In this document: piece after piece, positions 1-7,664 of the stretch
Numbering within the stretch: the stretch's first letter is position 1
Layout: each line of letters begins with the position of its first letter
DNA from: Rhizorhabdus histidinilytica
Lineage (GTDB): Bacteria > Pseudomonadota > Alphaproteobacteria > Sphingomonadales > Sphingomonadaceae
Assembly (NCBI RefSeq): GCF_900167915.1
Contig: NZ_FUYM01000002.1
Coordinates: forward strand, 372,001 to 436,000
Direction: 5' to 3'
Length of the DNA: 64,000 bases
Made by a program: the position numbers and the translations under genes
Notes under the pieces: model-generated
What the model was told of the DNA's origin: nothing
Database searches by the model: none
The model's input: only the letters and a program-made list of their open reading frames with translations

Positions 1-80
1 ATTCGCCGCCGGGCCTTTTCCGTCGGCGGATGATTCGCTCCGCGGCCGATATTTTCGGCCTCGGCCCCCGTCCATAAAGG

Positions 81-107
81 TTGACTTTCAGGCGTCGTGC
101 CTATAGC
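81..107 (+). promoter_or_regulatory. candidate sigma70-type promoter for rplU-rpmA
   Basis: A TTGACT -35 element at 81-86 is followed by TATAGC at 102-107. The 15-nt spacer is short, so the exact -10 register is uncertain. It lies about 80 nt upstream of the L21 start, leaving a leader in which no clear attenuator is visible. Confidence 0.45.
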
Positions 108-184
108 GAGCCGCTTTCCCGCGTGGGGCTGACGGCCACGAGCCGTCGCGTTTGCGCTAACAGTTTGAAGAAGTGATGAGGGCC

Positions 185-547
185 ATGTTCGCTATCGTGC
201 GCACGGGCGGCAAGCAGTATCGCGTTGCCGCGGGAGACAAGATCGTCGTCGAGAAGCTTCCCGGTGAAGCCGGCTCGACCGTGTCGCTGGGCGACGTCCT
301 GCTGGCCGGCGAAGGCGCCGAGCTGAAGGATGTGAAGGGCCTGACCGTTTCGGCCGAGATCGTCGCGCAGGCGAAGGGCGAGAAGGTCATCGTCTTCAAG
401 AAGCGCCGCCGCCACAATTATCGTCGCCGGAACGGCCATCGCCAGCAGCACACGATCCTGAAGATCCTGTCGATCGGTGGCGAAGCCAAGGCGAAGAAGG
501 CCCCGGCCAAGGCCAAGGCGGATACGCCGGCGGCCGCCGAAGCCTGA
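185..547 (+). CDS. rplU: 50S ribosomal protein L21
   Basis: L21 is a structural protein of the large ribosomal subunit that binds 23S rRNA. The protein begins [14 protein letters not shown], the family's conserved N-terminus, so I chose the ATG at 185 over the in-frame ATGs a few codons upstream. The basic stretch [16 protein letters not shown] is the usual L21 rRNA-binding region. After about residue 100 there is an Ala/Lys-rich tail, a common alphaproteobacterial extension. It is 27 nt from rpmA, and the rplU-rpmA-(GNAT)-obgE order is widespread in bacteria. Confidence 0.97.
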   Translation: MFAIVRTGGKQYRVAAGDKIVVEKLPGEAGSTVSLGDVLLAGEGAELKDVKGLTVSAEIVAQAKGEKVIVFKKRRRHNYRRRNGHRQQHTILKILSIGGEAKAKKAPAKAKADTPAAAEA

Positions 548-573
548 TCGAAGAGCCAACGGAGTAGTTTGAG

Positions 574-843
574 ATGGCACATAAGAAAGCAGGCGGCTCT
601 TCGCGCAACGGTCGCGATTCGGCCGGTCGCCGCCTCGGCGTGAAGAAGTTCGGTGGCGAGCTCGTCATTGGCGGCAACATCATCATCCGCCAGCGCGGCA
701 CCAAGGTCTATCCGGGCCGCAATGTCGGCATCGGCAAGGATCACACGCTGTTCGCGCTGACCGACGGCCGCGTCGCGTTCCACAGCGGCAAGCTTGGCCG
801 CAAATATGTCAGCGTCGATACGCTGGCCGAAGCCGCCGAGTAA
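574..843 (+). CDS. rpmA: 50S ribosomal protein L27
   Basis: L27 lies near the peptidyl transferase centre of the large subunit. The 89-residue protein opens [16 protein letters not shown], the diagnostic L27 N-terminus, and has the usual length. It is co-transcribed with rplU, and a strong intrinsic terminator begins about 67 nt after its stop. The start has no N-terminal extension of the kind cleaved in Firmicutes. Confidence 0.98.
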   Translation: MAHKKAGGSSRNGRDSAGRRLGVKKFGGELVIGGNIIIRQRGTKVYPGRNVGIGKDHTLFALTDGRVAFHSGKLGRKYVSVDTLAEAAE

Positions 844-909
844 CATCGGGCGAGCCCATATTCGGGTCGCCCAGAGGGCGACCCGATGGTCCGGCACGCC
901 GGACCGATG

Positions 910-938
910 AGGGAGAGGGTCGCAACCTCTCCCTTTTT
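910..938 (+). terminator. Rho-independent terminator after rpmA
   Basis: The arms AGGGAGAGG (910-918) and CCTCTCCCT (926-934) pair perfectly around a 7-nt loop and run into a T5 tract at 934-938. A second GC-rich inverted repeat (GGTCCGGC/GCCGGACC) lies just upstream. This ends the rplU-rpmA transcript, so the acetyltransferase gene that follows should have its own promoter. Confidence 0.88.
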
Positions 939-1022
939 CGTGTCTCCCTCCGGAAATTGTCGCTGCCCTGTAACCTTATCAGTTCACAGGCGTTTTCGGG
1001 GCGGCGGAGAGGAGATATCTGC

Positions 1023-1595
1023 ATGTTCGCGCGTACCCAGCGGCTTTTGTTGCGTCCCGGCTGGAAGGAAGATGCGCCCGCGCTCGCCGCGGCGATCAAT
1101 GATTTTTCGGTGGTCGGCAAGCTCGCCCGCGCCCCCTGGCCCTATCGGCTGGAGGATGCCGAGGCGTTCCTTGCAGCCGACCGCGGCCCATTGCCCGATT
1201 TCCTGATCTTCGCCCGCACCCATGGCGCGCCGCGCCTGGTGGGTGGGATCGGCCTGTCCGCATGCGACGACGGCGTCGAGCTTGGCTACTGGATCGCCCG
1301 TCCCTATTGGGGTCTCGGTTTCGCGACCGAGGCTGGCCGAGCGGTGGTCGACCTTGCCGATCGCGGGGTGCGGCTGCCGCAACTCATCGCCGGCCATTTC
1401 GCCGACAACCCCTCCTCGGCACGGGTCCTGCAGAAGCTCGGCTTCGTCGCCGCCGGTACGGTCAGCAACCGCACGTGCCGCGCGCGCAACTCGGTCGAAC
1501 GCTGCATCGACTATGTCCGGCCGGCTTTTGCGCCGGGCCGCGGGGTTCCGGCGCTCCGGACCGGCTATGATCGCGAGGAGGCGATCGCGGCATAA
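1023..1595 (+). CDS. GNAT family N-acetyltransferase (RimJ/RimL-like)
   Basis: This is a 190-residue acetyl-CoA-dependent acyltransferase of the RimJ/RimL type; the substrate cannot be told from sequence. Motif support: the N-terminus RTQRLLLRPGWKEDAPALA, the central GYWIARPYWGLGFATEAGRA (family motif A, Q/RxxGxG/A-like), and the C-terminal NPSSARVLQKLGF. The ATG at 1023 has GGAGAGGAG just upstream. Acetyltransferases of this type often sit between rpmA and obgE in alphaproteobacteria, which supports a conserved but uncharacterised role. Confidence 0.88.
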   Translation: MFARTQRLLLRPGWKEDAPALAAAINDFSVVGKLARAPWPYRLEDAEAFLAADRGPLPDFLIFARTHGAPRLVGGIGLSACDDGVELGYWIARPYWGLGFATEAGRAVVDLADRGVRLPQLIAGHFADNPSSARVLQKLGFVAAGTVSNRTCRARNSVERCIDYVRPAFAPGRGVPALRTGYDREEAIAA

Positions 1596-1770
1596 CGGCG
1601 CCCGCCGTCCTCTTTGCGATCCAGGACAAGTGCGGCTACTATCGCGCACAGAAAAATCTGCGCGGTGGGGCATGTCCGCGATGCTATCGCCGCGTCCAAC
1701 GGGTCGGGGGACGGGTCGCCGTGCGGTTGCGCCGGCCCCCGGTTCGGCCATCGATGGTCAGGACCTCCAG

Positions 1771-2340
1771 ATGCCGCATACACGTTCGCGCCTGTCGACC
1801 GATGAAATGCGGAGGCTCGCGCTTGAAGCTGCGCGCAGCATCCTGATTGACGAAGGCCCGCAGGCCGTGACGCTGATGGCGGTCGCCAAGCGGATCAACC
1901 GCACCCATGCCAATATCCTCCACCATTTCGGCTCGGCCGGCGAACTGCGCCGCGCGATGGCCGAGATGATGGTCGGCCGGGTCGCGGCCGAGATCGGGGC
2001 GAAGGTCGTCCGCGTGCGCGAGACCGAAGGCGACCTGCGTGAGATCGTCGACATCACCTTCGACGCCTTCGAGAAGCAGGGCATGGCGGCGCTGATGTCA
2101 TGGATGATCCTGTCCGGCGAGCATGAGGGACTCGCCCCCATCCTCGATGCGGTTCACAACCTCGTCGAGGAACTGGGGGAGTATCGCGGTGCACCGCTGC
2201 GGCAGATCACGCAGATGCTCGTGCTCACCGCATTGGGGGAGGGGATGATCGGCGGCCCGATCGCCGACGCCCTCGAAGTCCCGCGCGAAACGGCGCGCGA
2301 GACCCTGGCCGCCCAGCTCCGGATCATGCGCGGCTGGTGA
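1771..2340 (+). CDS. TetR-family transcriptional regulator
   Basis: A DNA-binding repressor-type protein of 189 residues. The N-terminal helix-turn-helix spans about residues 25-55 (GPQAVTLMAVAKRINRTHAN, then ILHHFGSAGELRRAM), which is the TetR recognition helix with HF in the usual Y-x-HF position. The C-terminal ligand/dimer domain has no clear homologue I can name. The reading frame is open far upstream, but TetR similarity starts at MPHTRSRLSTDEMRRLALEA, so I place the start at the ATG at 1771. It sits between the GNAT gene and obgE on the same strand; the 175-nt gap upstream shows nothing else clear. Confidence 0.85.
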   Translation: MPHTRSRLSTDEMRRLALEAARSILIDEGPQAVTLMAVAKRINRTHANILHHFGSAGELRRAMAEMMVGRVAAEIGAKVVRVRETEGDLREIVDITFDAFEKQGMAALMSWMILSGEHEGLAPILDAVHNLVEELGEYRGAPLRQITQMLVLTALGEGMIGGPIADALEVPRETARETLAAQLRIMRGW

Positions 2341-2392
2341 TCGGATAAGCTGGGAGGGTTCTTTTCGCCGCCATTTCGTATAAAGGCGCGCG

Positions 2393-3430
2393 ATGCATTT
2401 TCTCGATCAGGCCAAGATTTTCATACGCTCGGGCGCGGGCGGACCGGGAGCCGTCAGCTTCCGGCGGGAGAAATTCATCGAATATGGCGGCCCCGACGGC
2501 GGCAATGGCGGCAAGGGGGGCGACATCATCTTCGAGGCGGTGCCCGGCCTCAACACGCTGATCGACTTCCGCTATACCCAGCATTTCAAGGCGCAGCGCG
2601 GCCATGGCGGCGCCGGATCGAACCGTACCGGCGCCGGTGGCGAGGACCTGGTGATCAAGGTTCCGGTCGGCACCCAGATCCTGTCGGAGGACAAGGAACA
2701 GGTGCTGGCCGACTTCACCGTGCCGGGCCAGCGCCAGGTCTTCCTGCGGGGTGGCGACGGCGGCCGGGGCAATGCCAGCTACAAAACCTCGACCAACCGC
2801 GCGCCGCGCCAGCACGGCACCGGCTGGCCGGCCGAGGAGATGTGGGTCTGGCTGCGGCTCAAGCTGCTCGCCGATTGCGGGCTGGTGGGGCTGCCCAACG
2901 CCGGCAAGTCGACCTTCATCAACGCCGTCTCCAACGCCAAGGCGAAAGTCGGCGCCTATCCCTTCACGACGATCCGGCCGCAGCTCGGCGTGGCGACCCA
3001 CAAGGGGCGCGAGTTCGTCGTCGCCGATATTCCTGGTCTGATCGAGGGTGCGGCCGAGGGGGCCGGCATCGGTGACCGCTTCCTGGGCCATATCGAACGC
3101 TGCCGGGTGCTGCTGCACCTGGTCGATGCGAGCGGCGACGATCCCGTCGGCGCCTATGAGATCGTCCAGGGCGAGCTCGACGCCTATGGTGCGGGGCTGG
3201 CCGACAAGCCGCAGGTGCTGGCGCTCAACAAGATCGACGCGGTCGATGCCAAGACGCTCGACAAGCTGGCGAAGAAGCTGGCGAAGCTCAGCGGTGGCGA
3301 AGTGATGCGCCTGTCGGGAGCGAGCGGCGAGGGATTGCCGCCGGTGCTCGACAGGATCATCGAGATATTGGGCCCGGCGCCCGAGACGACCGCGGCCAAC
3401 GAGAATGACGAGCCATGGTCGCCGATCTGA
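2393..3430 (+). CDS. obgE: GTPase ObgE/CgtA
   Basis: This is an essential ribosome-associated GTPase involved in 50S maturation and the stringent response. Residues 1-160 form the glycine-rich Obg fold (MHFLDQAKIFIRSGAGGPGA). The G domain follows, with P-loop GLPNAGKST at about residue 165, switch region DIPGLIEGAAEGAG and the NKID base-specificity motif. At 345 residues it is standard for an Obg without a long C-terminal domain. Its last 16 nt overlap the start of proB, indicating translational coupling. Confidence 0.97.
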   Translation: MHFLDQAKIFIRSGAGGPGAVSFRREKFIEYGGPDGGNGGKGGDIIFEAVPGLNTLIDFRYTQHFKAQRGHGGAGSNRTGAGGEDLVIKVPVGTQILSEDKEQVLADFTVPGQRQVFLRGGDGGRGNASYKTSTNRAPRQHGTGWPAEEMWVWLRLKLLADCGLVGLPNAGKSTFINAVSNAKAKVGAYPFTTIRPQLGVATHKGREFVVADIPGLIEGAAEGAGIGDRFLGHIERCRVLLHLVDASGDDPVGAYEIVQGELDAYGAGLADKPQVLALNKIDAVDAKTLDKLAKKLAKLSGGEVMRLSGASGEGLPPVLDRIIEILGPAPETTAANENDEPWSPI

Positions 3431-4557
3431 CGCCGGCCGCTTCCCGCTTCACCCCCGCCGCCTGCCCCCGCCTGGTCGTCAAGATCGGCTCGGCGCTGCT
3501 CGTCGATCCCGACGGGAGGGTGCGGCGCGATTGGCTGCGGGGCGTCGTCGCCGATATTGCCGCGCGGCACCGCGCGGGGCAGCGGATCGCGGTCGTCTCT
3601 TCGGGCGCGATCGCCCTCGGCGCGCGGCGGCTTGCGCTGCCCAAGGGCGGACGCGCCAGCCTGGAGGATGCGCAGGCTGCGGCCGCAACCGGCCAGATCG
3701 CGCTATCGCATTGCTGGGCCGAGCTGCTCCATGCCGAGGGGCTCACCGCGGCGCAGATCCTCGTCACGCTCGACGATCTCGAGGATCGCCGCCGCTATCT
3801 GAACGCCGCCTCGACGCTTCATCGGCTGCTCGGCCTGGGCGTGGTACCGGTGATCAACGAGAATGATTCGGTCGCTACGGCGGAGATTCGCTTCGGCGAC
3901 AACGACCGGCTCGCCGCCCGCATCGGCCAGGCTGCCGACGCGGGCGGGGTGATCCTGCTGTCCGACATCGACGGGCTCTACACCGCCAACCCGCATCGCG
4001 ACCCGACCGCGCGGCTGGTGCCCGAGGTGGCACGCATCGACGCGCGCATCCGTGCGATGGCCGATGCCGATTCGGCCTCGGGCATGGGATCGGGCGGGAT
4101 GATCTCCAAGCTGGAGGCGGCGCGCATCGCGCAACGCTCGGGCGCCCATCTCGCGATCATCACCGGCAAGCGCGATCATCCGCTTGCGGCGTTCGACGCC
4201 GACCATCGCGGCACCGTCTTCCTGGGCGAGAAGATCGGCACCGCGCGCAAGGCCTGGCTGGCCGGGCGGCTTACCGCCAAGGGCCGGATCGAGGTCGACG
4301 ACGGCGCGGTCGGCGCGCTCGCGCAGGGGCGCAGCCTGCTCGCCGCCGGCGCGGTCCGGGTCGAGGGGCGCTTCGCGCGCGGCGACGTGGTCGACATCGT
4401 CGGGCCTGACGGCCAGGTGATCGCGCGCGGCCTGATCGAATATGACACGGTCGACGCGGCGAAGATCGTCGGCCGGCGCAGCAATGCGCACGAGCAGATC
4501 CTCGGCTATGCACCGCGTTCGGCGCTGGTCCATCGCGATCATATGGTCCTGTTGTGA
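3415..4557 (+). CDS. proB: glutamate 5-kinase
   Basis: It catalyses the ATP-dependent phosphorylation of glutamate, the first step of proline synthesis, in the cytoplasm. The amino-acid kinase domain shows VVKIGSALL near the N-terminus, the SSGAIALGARRL loop, VPVINENDSV and the GSGGMISKLEAA segment. A C-terminal PUA domain starts around residue 285, as in the two-domain E. coli enzyme. The ATG at 3415 lies inside obgE and the stop overlaps the GTG of the next gene by GTGA. No proA is adjacent. Confidence 0.96.
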   Translation: MVADLTPAASRFTPAACPRLVVKIGSALLVDPDGRVRRDWLRGVVADIAARHRAGQRIAVVSSGAIALGARRLALPKGGRASLEDAQAAAATGQIALSHCWAELLHAEGLTAAQILVTLDDLEDRRRYLNAASTLHRLLGLGVVPVINENDSVATAEIRFGDNDRLAARIGQAADAGGVILLSDIDGLYTANPHRDPTARLVPEVARIDARIRAMADADSASGMGSGGMISKLEAARIAQRSGAHLAIITGKRDHPLAAFDADHRGTVFLGEKIGTARKAWLAGRLTAKGRIEVDDGAVGALAQGRSLLAAGAVRVEGRFARGDVVDIVGPDGQVIARGLIEYDTVDAAKIVGRRSNAHEQILGYAPRSALVHRDHMVLL

Positions 4558-5459
4558 TCCTCGCCATCACCGGCGGCACGGGCTTCCTCGGCGGTCATGT
4601 CCTGCGCATCGCCGCCGAGCGCGGGCACAGCCTTCGCGCGCTGGCCCGTCGTCCCCAGCTCCCGCGCCCTCATGTCGAATGGGTGGCCGGAACGCTCGAT
4701 GATCACCGGAGCCTGGCCGAACTGTGCGAGGGGACGGATGCCGTCCTCCACATCGCGGGCGCGATCAACGCACCGGATCTGGCGGGCTTCGTCGCCGCCA
4801 ACGTCACCGGCACCGCATCGCTGCTGACGGCCGCCGAAGCGGCCGAGGTCGCGCGATTCATCCACGTCTCGTCGCTGTCGGCGCGCGAGCCCGACCTGTC
4901 GAACTACGGCTGGTCGAAGGCCGCGTCGGAAGCGCTCGTCGCCCAGTCACCGCTCGACTGGACGATCGTTCGCCCTCCCGCCATCTACGGCCCCGGCGAC
5001 CGCGAGATGTTGGAACTGTTCCGGATCGCGCGGGCGAAGGGCGTGCTGCCGCTACCGCCGAAAGGGCGGCTGTCGCTGATCGAGGCCGGGGACATGGCCC
5101 GGCTGCTGCTCGACCTGGCTGAAGCGCCCGCCGCGGTCGGACGAACCTACGAGCCCGATGACGGAGCCGAGAACGGCTATAGCCATCGCGAATTCGGTAA
5201 GCTCATCGGCGCGGCGGTCGGACGTCCGGGCGTGCTGGCGCTGCCGGTGCCCGGCTTCGCGCTGCGGCTCGCGGCGACCGCCGAACGCTTCCGCCTCGGC
5301 GACAAGGCGAAGCTTACGCCCGACCGGGTCCGCTATTTCTGTCATCCCGACTGGGTCGTGACGCAGCGGCCGCCGGCCGAGATCTGGGAACCCCGGGTGG
5401 GTGGCGCCGAGGGGCTGAAGGCCACCGCCGACTGGTACCGCGCGCAGGGCTGGCTGTAG
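4554..5459 (+). CDS. NAD(P)-dependent epimerase/dehydratase, probable CerR-like ceramide pathway reductase
   Basis: This is a 301-residue extended SDR enzyme. The Rossmann motif TGGTGFLGGH is at residues 6-15, and the catalytic YxxxK appears as SNYGWSKAASE, followed by VRPPAIYGPGD. The GTG start at 4554 overlaps the proB stop. Caulobacter CerR, which reduces the keto group in bacterial ceramide synthesis, belongs to this family and is encoded beside spt and acp. The same neighbourhood here makes that role likely, but the fold alone would also allow a complex I NDUFA9-like protein or a sugar-nucleotide epimerase. Confidence 0.7.
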   Translation: MILAITGGTGFLGGHVLRIAAERGHSLRALARRPQLPRPHVEWVAGTLDDHRSLAELCEGTDAVLHIAGAINAPDLAGFVAANVTGTASLLTAAEAAEVARFIHVSSLSAREPDLSNYGWSKAASEALVAQSPLDWTIVRPPAIYGPGDREMLELFRIARAKGVLPLPPKGRLSLIEAGDMARLLLDLAEAPAAVGRTYEPDDGAENGYSHREFGKLIGAAVGRPGVLALPVPGFALRLAATAERFRLGDKAKLTPDRVRYFCHPDWVVTQRPPAEIWEPRVGGAEGLKATADWYRAQGWL

Positions 5460-5472
5460 GGGAACGGCGGGC

Positions 5473-6015
5473 TCAGCCGATCCCCATGGTGAAGTGGAGC
5501 ACGAAGGCGATGAAGCTGAGCACCAGCCCGGTGACCATCACCCGATAGGCATAGCCGAGCAGCCGGTACTTCTTGCGCGCCAGCACCCGGCCGTTCTGGT
5601 AGATGTCATGGGCGAAGGCCTCGAACACCGCTTCGTGGGTCTGCACCGTCTTGAGCATCATCGCGACGAATTCCTCTTCGCTCAGCTGGCTGAACGAACC
5701 GAAGAACAGCAGGTTCGCGGGTCCGTCGGGGCGGGGCGCGGCCTTGGTCGACGGCAGCACCGCCATCACCGCGAGCAAAGCCGCCAGGAAGGCCGCCGCA
5801 CCCAGGATCAGCAGCGCGACCGCGGGCCCGGTCCCGGCCTTGGCCTGACCGATCGTCACGGTGAAGATGACGAAGGTCGTGCCCATCAGCAGATTGGCCT
5901 TCTGGTCGGCCATCTGGCTGAGCTGATACTGTATCTGTTGCGTGGTGCGGAGCAGATGAATGAAATCCGGCGCGTAAACGCGCGGGCCGTTGGGATTGAC
6001 GGGATCTGTCGACAC
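5473..6015 (-). CDS. orphan Pycsar-effector-type (PycTM/DUF5706-like) membrane protein
   Basis: A 180-residue integral membrane protein. The soluble N-terminus leads into QLSQMADQKANLLMGTTFVI, which matches the A-D-x-K-A-x-x-L-L signature of the DUF5706/Pycsar effector family. Two hydrophobic segments follow (about 45-60 and 67-87), then the characteristic NLLFFGSFSQLSEEEF, and a final membrane helix at about 155-178. In Pycsar defence the effector is encoded next to a pyrimidine cyclase; I see no cyclase domain anywhere in the window. It is encoded convergently to the CerR-like gene and divergently from acp. Function unknown; a lipid- or nucleotide-sensing membrane role is speculation. Confidence 0.65.
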   Translation of the reverse strand: MSTDPVNPNGPRVYAPDFIHLLRTTQQIQYQLSQMADQKANLLMGTTFVIFTVTIGQAKAGTGPAVALLILGAAAFLAALLAVMAVLPSTKAAPRPDGPANLLFFGSFSQLSEEEFVAMMLKTVQTHEAVFEAFAHDIYQNGRVLARKKYRLLGYAYRVMVTGLVLSFIAFVLHFTMGIG

Positions 6016-6150
6016 ATAGCCCCCTGGAGCGACATCCGATCGTCGCGTTTATGCATCGCGAACCGGCGGCTGCCAAGCGCCGCCGTTTGCTTGCCCCGAT
6101 GCCGCCGCAATCGCTTGTCATGCGCGGCCCAACGACCTTAAGGACATGGC

Positions 6151-6393
6151 ATGAGCAGCAGAGAAGACATCTTCACCCGCGTCGCCGAGCAGATCGAGCC
6201 GTTCAACAAGAAGGGCATCGACCTGGCCGAGACGACGACCTTCGCCGGCGATCTCGAATGGGACAGCCTGACGGTCATGGATTTCGTCGCGGCGGTGGAG
6301 GATGAGTTCGACATCATCATCACGATGAACATGCAGGCCGAGATCGAGACTGTCGGCCAGCTCGTCGATGCCGTCGCCAAGTTGCGGGGCTGA
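6151..6393 (+). CDS. acyl carrier protein dedicated to sphingolipid synthesis
   Basis: An 80-residue acyl carrier protein. The phosphopantetheine attachment site is Ser39 in LEWDSLTVMDFVAAVEDEFD, and the protein is acidic and helical as expected. An AAGGA Shine-Dalgarno sequence lies 6 nt before the ATG. It is four bases upstream of serine palmitoyltransferase, the arrangement seen in sphingomonads and Caulobacter, where this ACP is thought to deliver the fatty acyl group to SPT instead of acyl-CoA. It is distinct from the housekeeping AcpP. Confidence 0.92.
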   Translation: MSSREDIFTRVAEQIEPFNKKGIDLAETTTFAGDLEWDSLTVMDFVAAVEDEFDIIITMNMQAEIETVGQLVDAVAKLRG

Positions 6394-6397
6394 CCCG

Positions 6398-7600
6398 GTG
6401 GCCGATCTCCTTTCCAAGTTCGACCCGCTGATCGCCGAGCGCGAGGCGCTGCTCGCCACCGGGGTGCGCGATCCTTACGCCATCGTGATGGACAAGGTGC
6501 TGTCGCCGACCGAGGCGATGATCAACGGCAAGAAGACGATCCTGCTCGGCACCTATAATTACATGGGGATGACCTTCGATCCGGACGTCATCGCCGCGGG
6601 CAAGCAGGCGCTCGACGAATTCGGCTCGGGCACCACCGGCAGCCGCGTGCTCAATGGCACCTATCAGGGCCACAAGGCGTGCGAGGATGCGCTCAAGGCC
6701 TTCTACGGCACCGATCACGCGATCGTCTTCTCGACCGGCTACCAGGCCAATCTCGGGATGATCTCGACCCTGGCCGGCAAGGGCGACTACATCATCCTCG
6801 ACGCCGACAGCCACGCTTCGATCTATGACGGCTGCTGGCTCGGCGACGCGGAGATCGTGCGGTTCCGACACAATTCGGTCGAGGACCTCGACAAGCGGCT
6901 CGGCCGCCTGCCGGCCGAGGCGGGCAAGCTCGTCGTCCTCGAAGGCGTCTATTCGATGATGGGCGACATCGCCCCGCTCAAGGAGATGGTCGCCGTCTCG
7001 AAGAAGCACGGCGCGATGATCCTCGTCGACGAGGCGCATGGCATGGGCTTCTTCGGCGAACATGGCCGCGGCGTGTTCGAGGAGGCCGGGGTCGAAGCCG
7101 ATGTCGACTTCGTCGTCGGCACCTTCTCCAAGTCGGTCGGCACGGTCGGCGGCTTCTGCGTCTCCAACCATCCGAAGTTCGAGGTGCTGCGCCTCGTCTG
7201 CCGACCCTATGTCTTCACCGCCTCGCTGCCGCCATCGGTGGTCGCGACCGCGGCGACTTCGATCCGCAAGCTGATGCACGCGGGCGACAAGCGCGCGCAT
7301 CTGTGGAAGAATTCGCGCCGCCTGCACCAGGGCCTGCGCGACATGGGCTACAAGCTCGGCACCGAGACCGCCCAGTCGGCGATCATCGCGGTGATCCTGA
7401 CCGACATGGCCCAGGCGGTCACGCTCTGGCAGGGCCTGCTCGAAGCGGGGCTCTATGTGAACACTGCCCGTCCGCCCGCGACGCCGGCGGGCATGTTCCT
7501 GCTGCGCTGCTCGCTGTGCGCCGAACATAGCGACGAACAGGTCGAGCAGATCCTGGGCATGTTCGAAAGCGCGGGACGCGCCACGGGGGTAATCCCCTGA
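6398..7600 (+). CDS. spt: serine palmitoyltransferase
   Basis: This PLP-dependent alpha-oxoamine synthase condenses L-serine with a fatty acyl thioester to give 3-ketosphinganine, the committed step of sphingolipid synthesis. The sequence closely matches my recollection of the soluble Sphingomonas paucimobilis enzyme. The PLP Schiff-base lysine is Lys245 in GTFSKSVGT, the ring-stacking histidine is His139 in DADSHASIYDG, and VDEAHGMGFFG carries the Asp/His pair. The GTG at 6398 gives 400 residues, about 20 shorter at the N-terminus than that enzyme. It is coupled to acp. Confidence 0.95.
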   Translation: MADLLSKFDPLIAEREALLATGVRDPYAIVMDKVLSPTEAMINGKKTILLGTYNYMGMTFDPDVIAAGKQALDEFGSGTTGSRVLNGTYQGHKACEDALKAFYGTDHAIVFSTGYQANLGMISTLAGKGDYIILDADSHASIYDGCWLGDAEIVRFRHNSVEDLDKRLGRLPAEAGKLVVLEGVYSMMGDIAPLKEMVAVSKKHGAMILVDEAHGMGFFGEHGRGVFEEAGVEADVDFVVGTFSKSVGTVGGFCVSNHPKFEVLRLVCRPYVFTASLPPSVVATAATSIRKLMHAGDKRAHLWKNSRRLHQGLRDMGYKLGTETAQSAIIAVILTDMAQAVTLWQGLLEAGLYVNTARPPATPAGMFLLRCSLCAEHSDEQVEQILGMFESAGRATGVIP

Positions 7601-7630
7601 GCTTTCCAACGCTTCGTCGGATTGGCGGCT

Positions 7631-7658
7631 TTGCCCATCGCTGCGGCTGCGGTACAAT
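7631..7658 (+). promoter_or_regulatory. candidate promoter giving a near-leaderless hybrid kinase mRNA
   Basis: TTGCCC (7631-7636), a 16-nt spacer, then TACAAT (7653-7658). The expected transcription start, about 7 nt further on, coincides with the ATG at 7665, and no Shine-Dalgarno sequence is seen. Inferred only from spacing. Confidence 0.4.
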
Positions 7659-7664
7659 GCGGCC

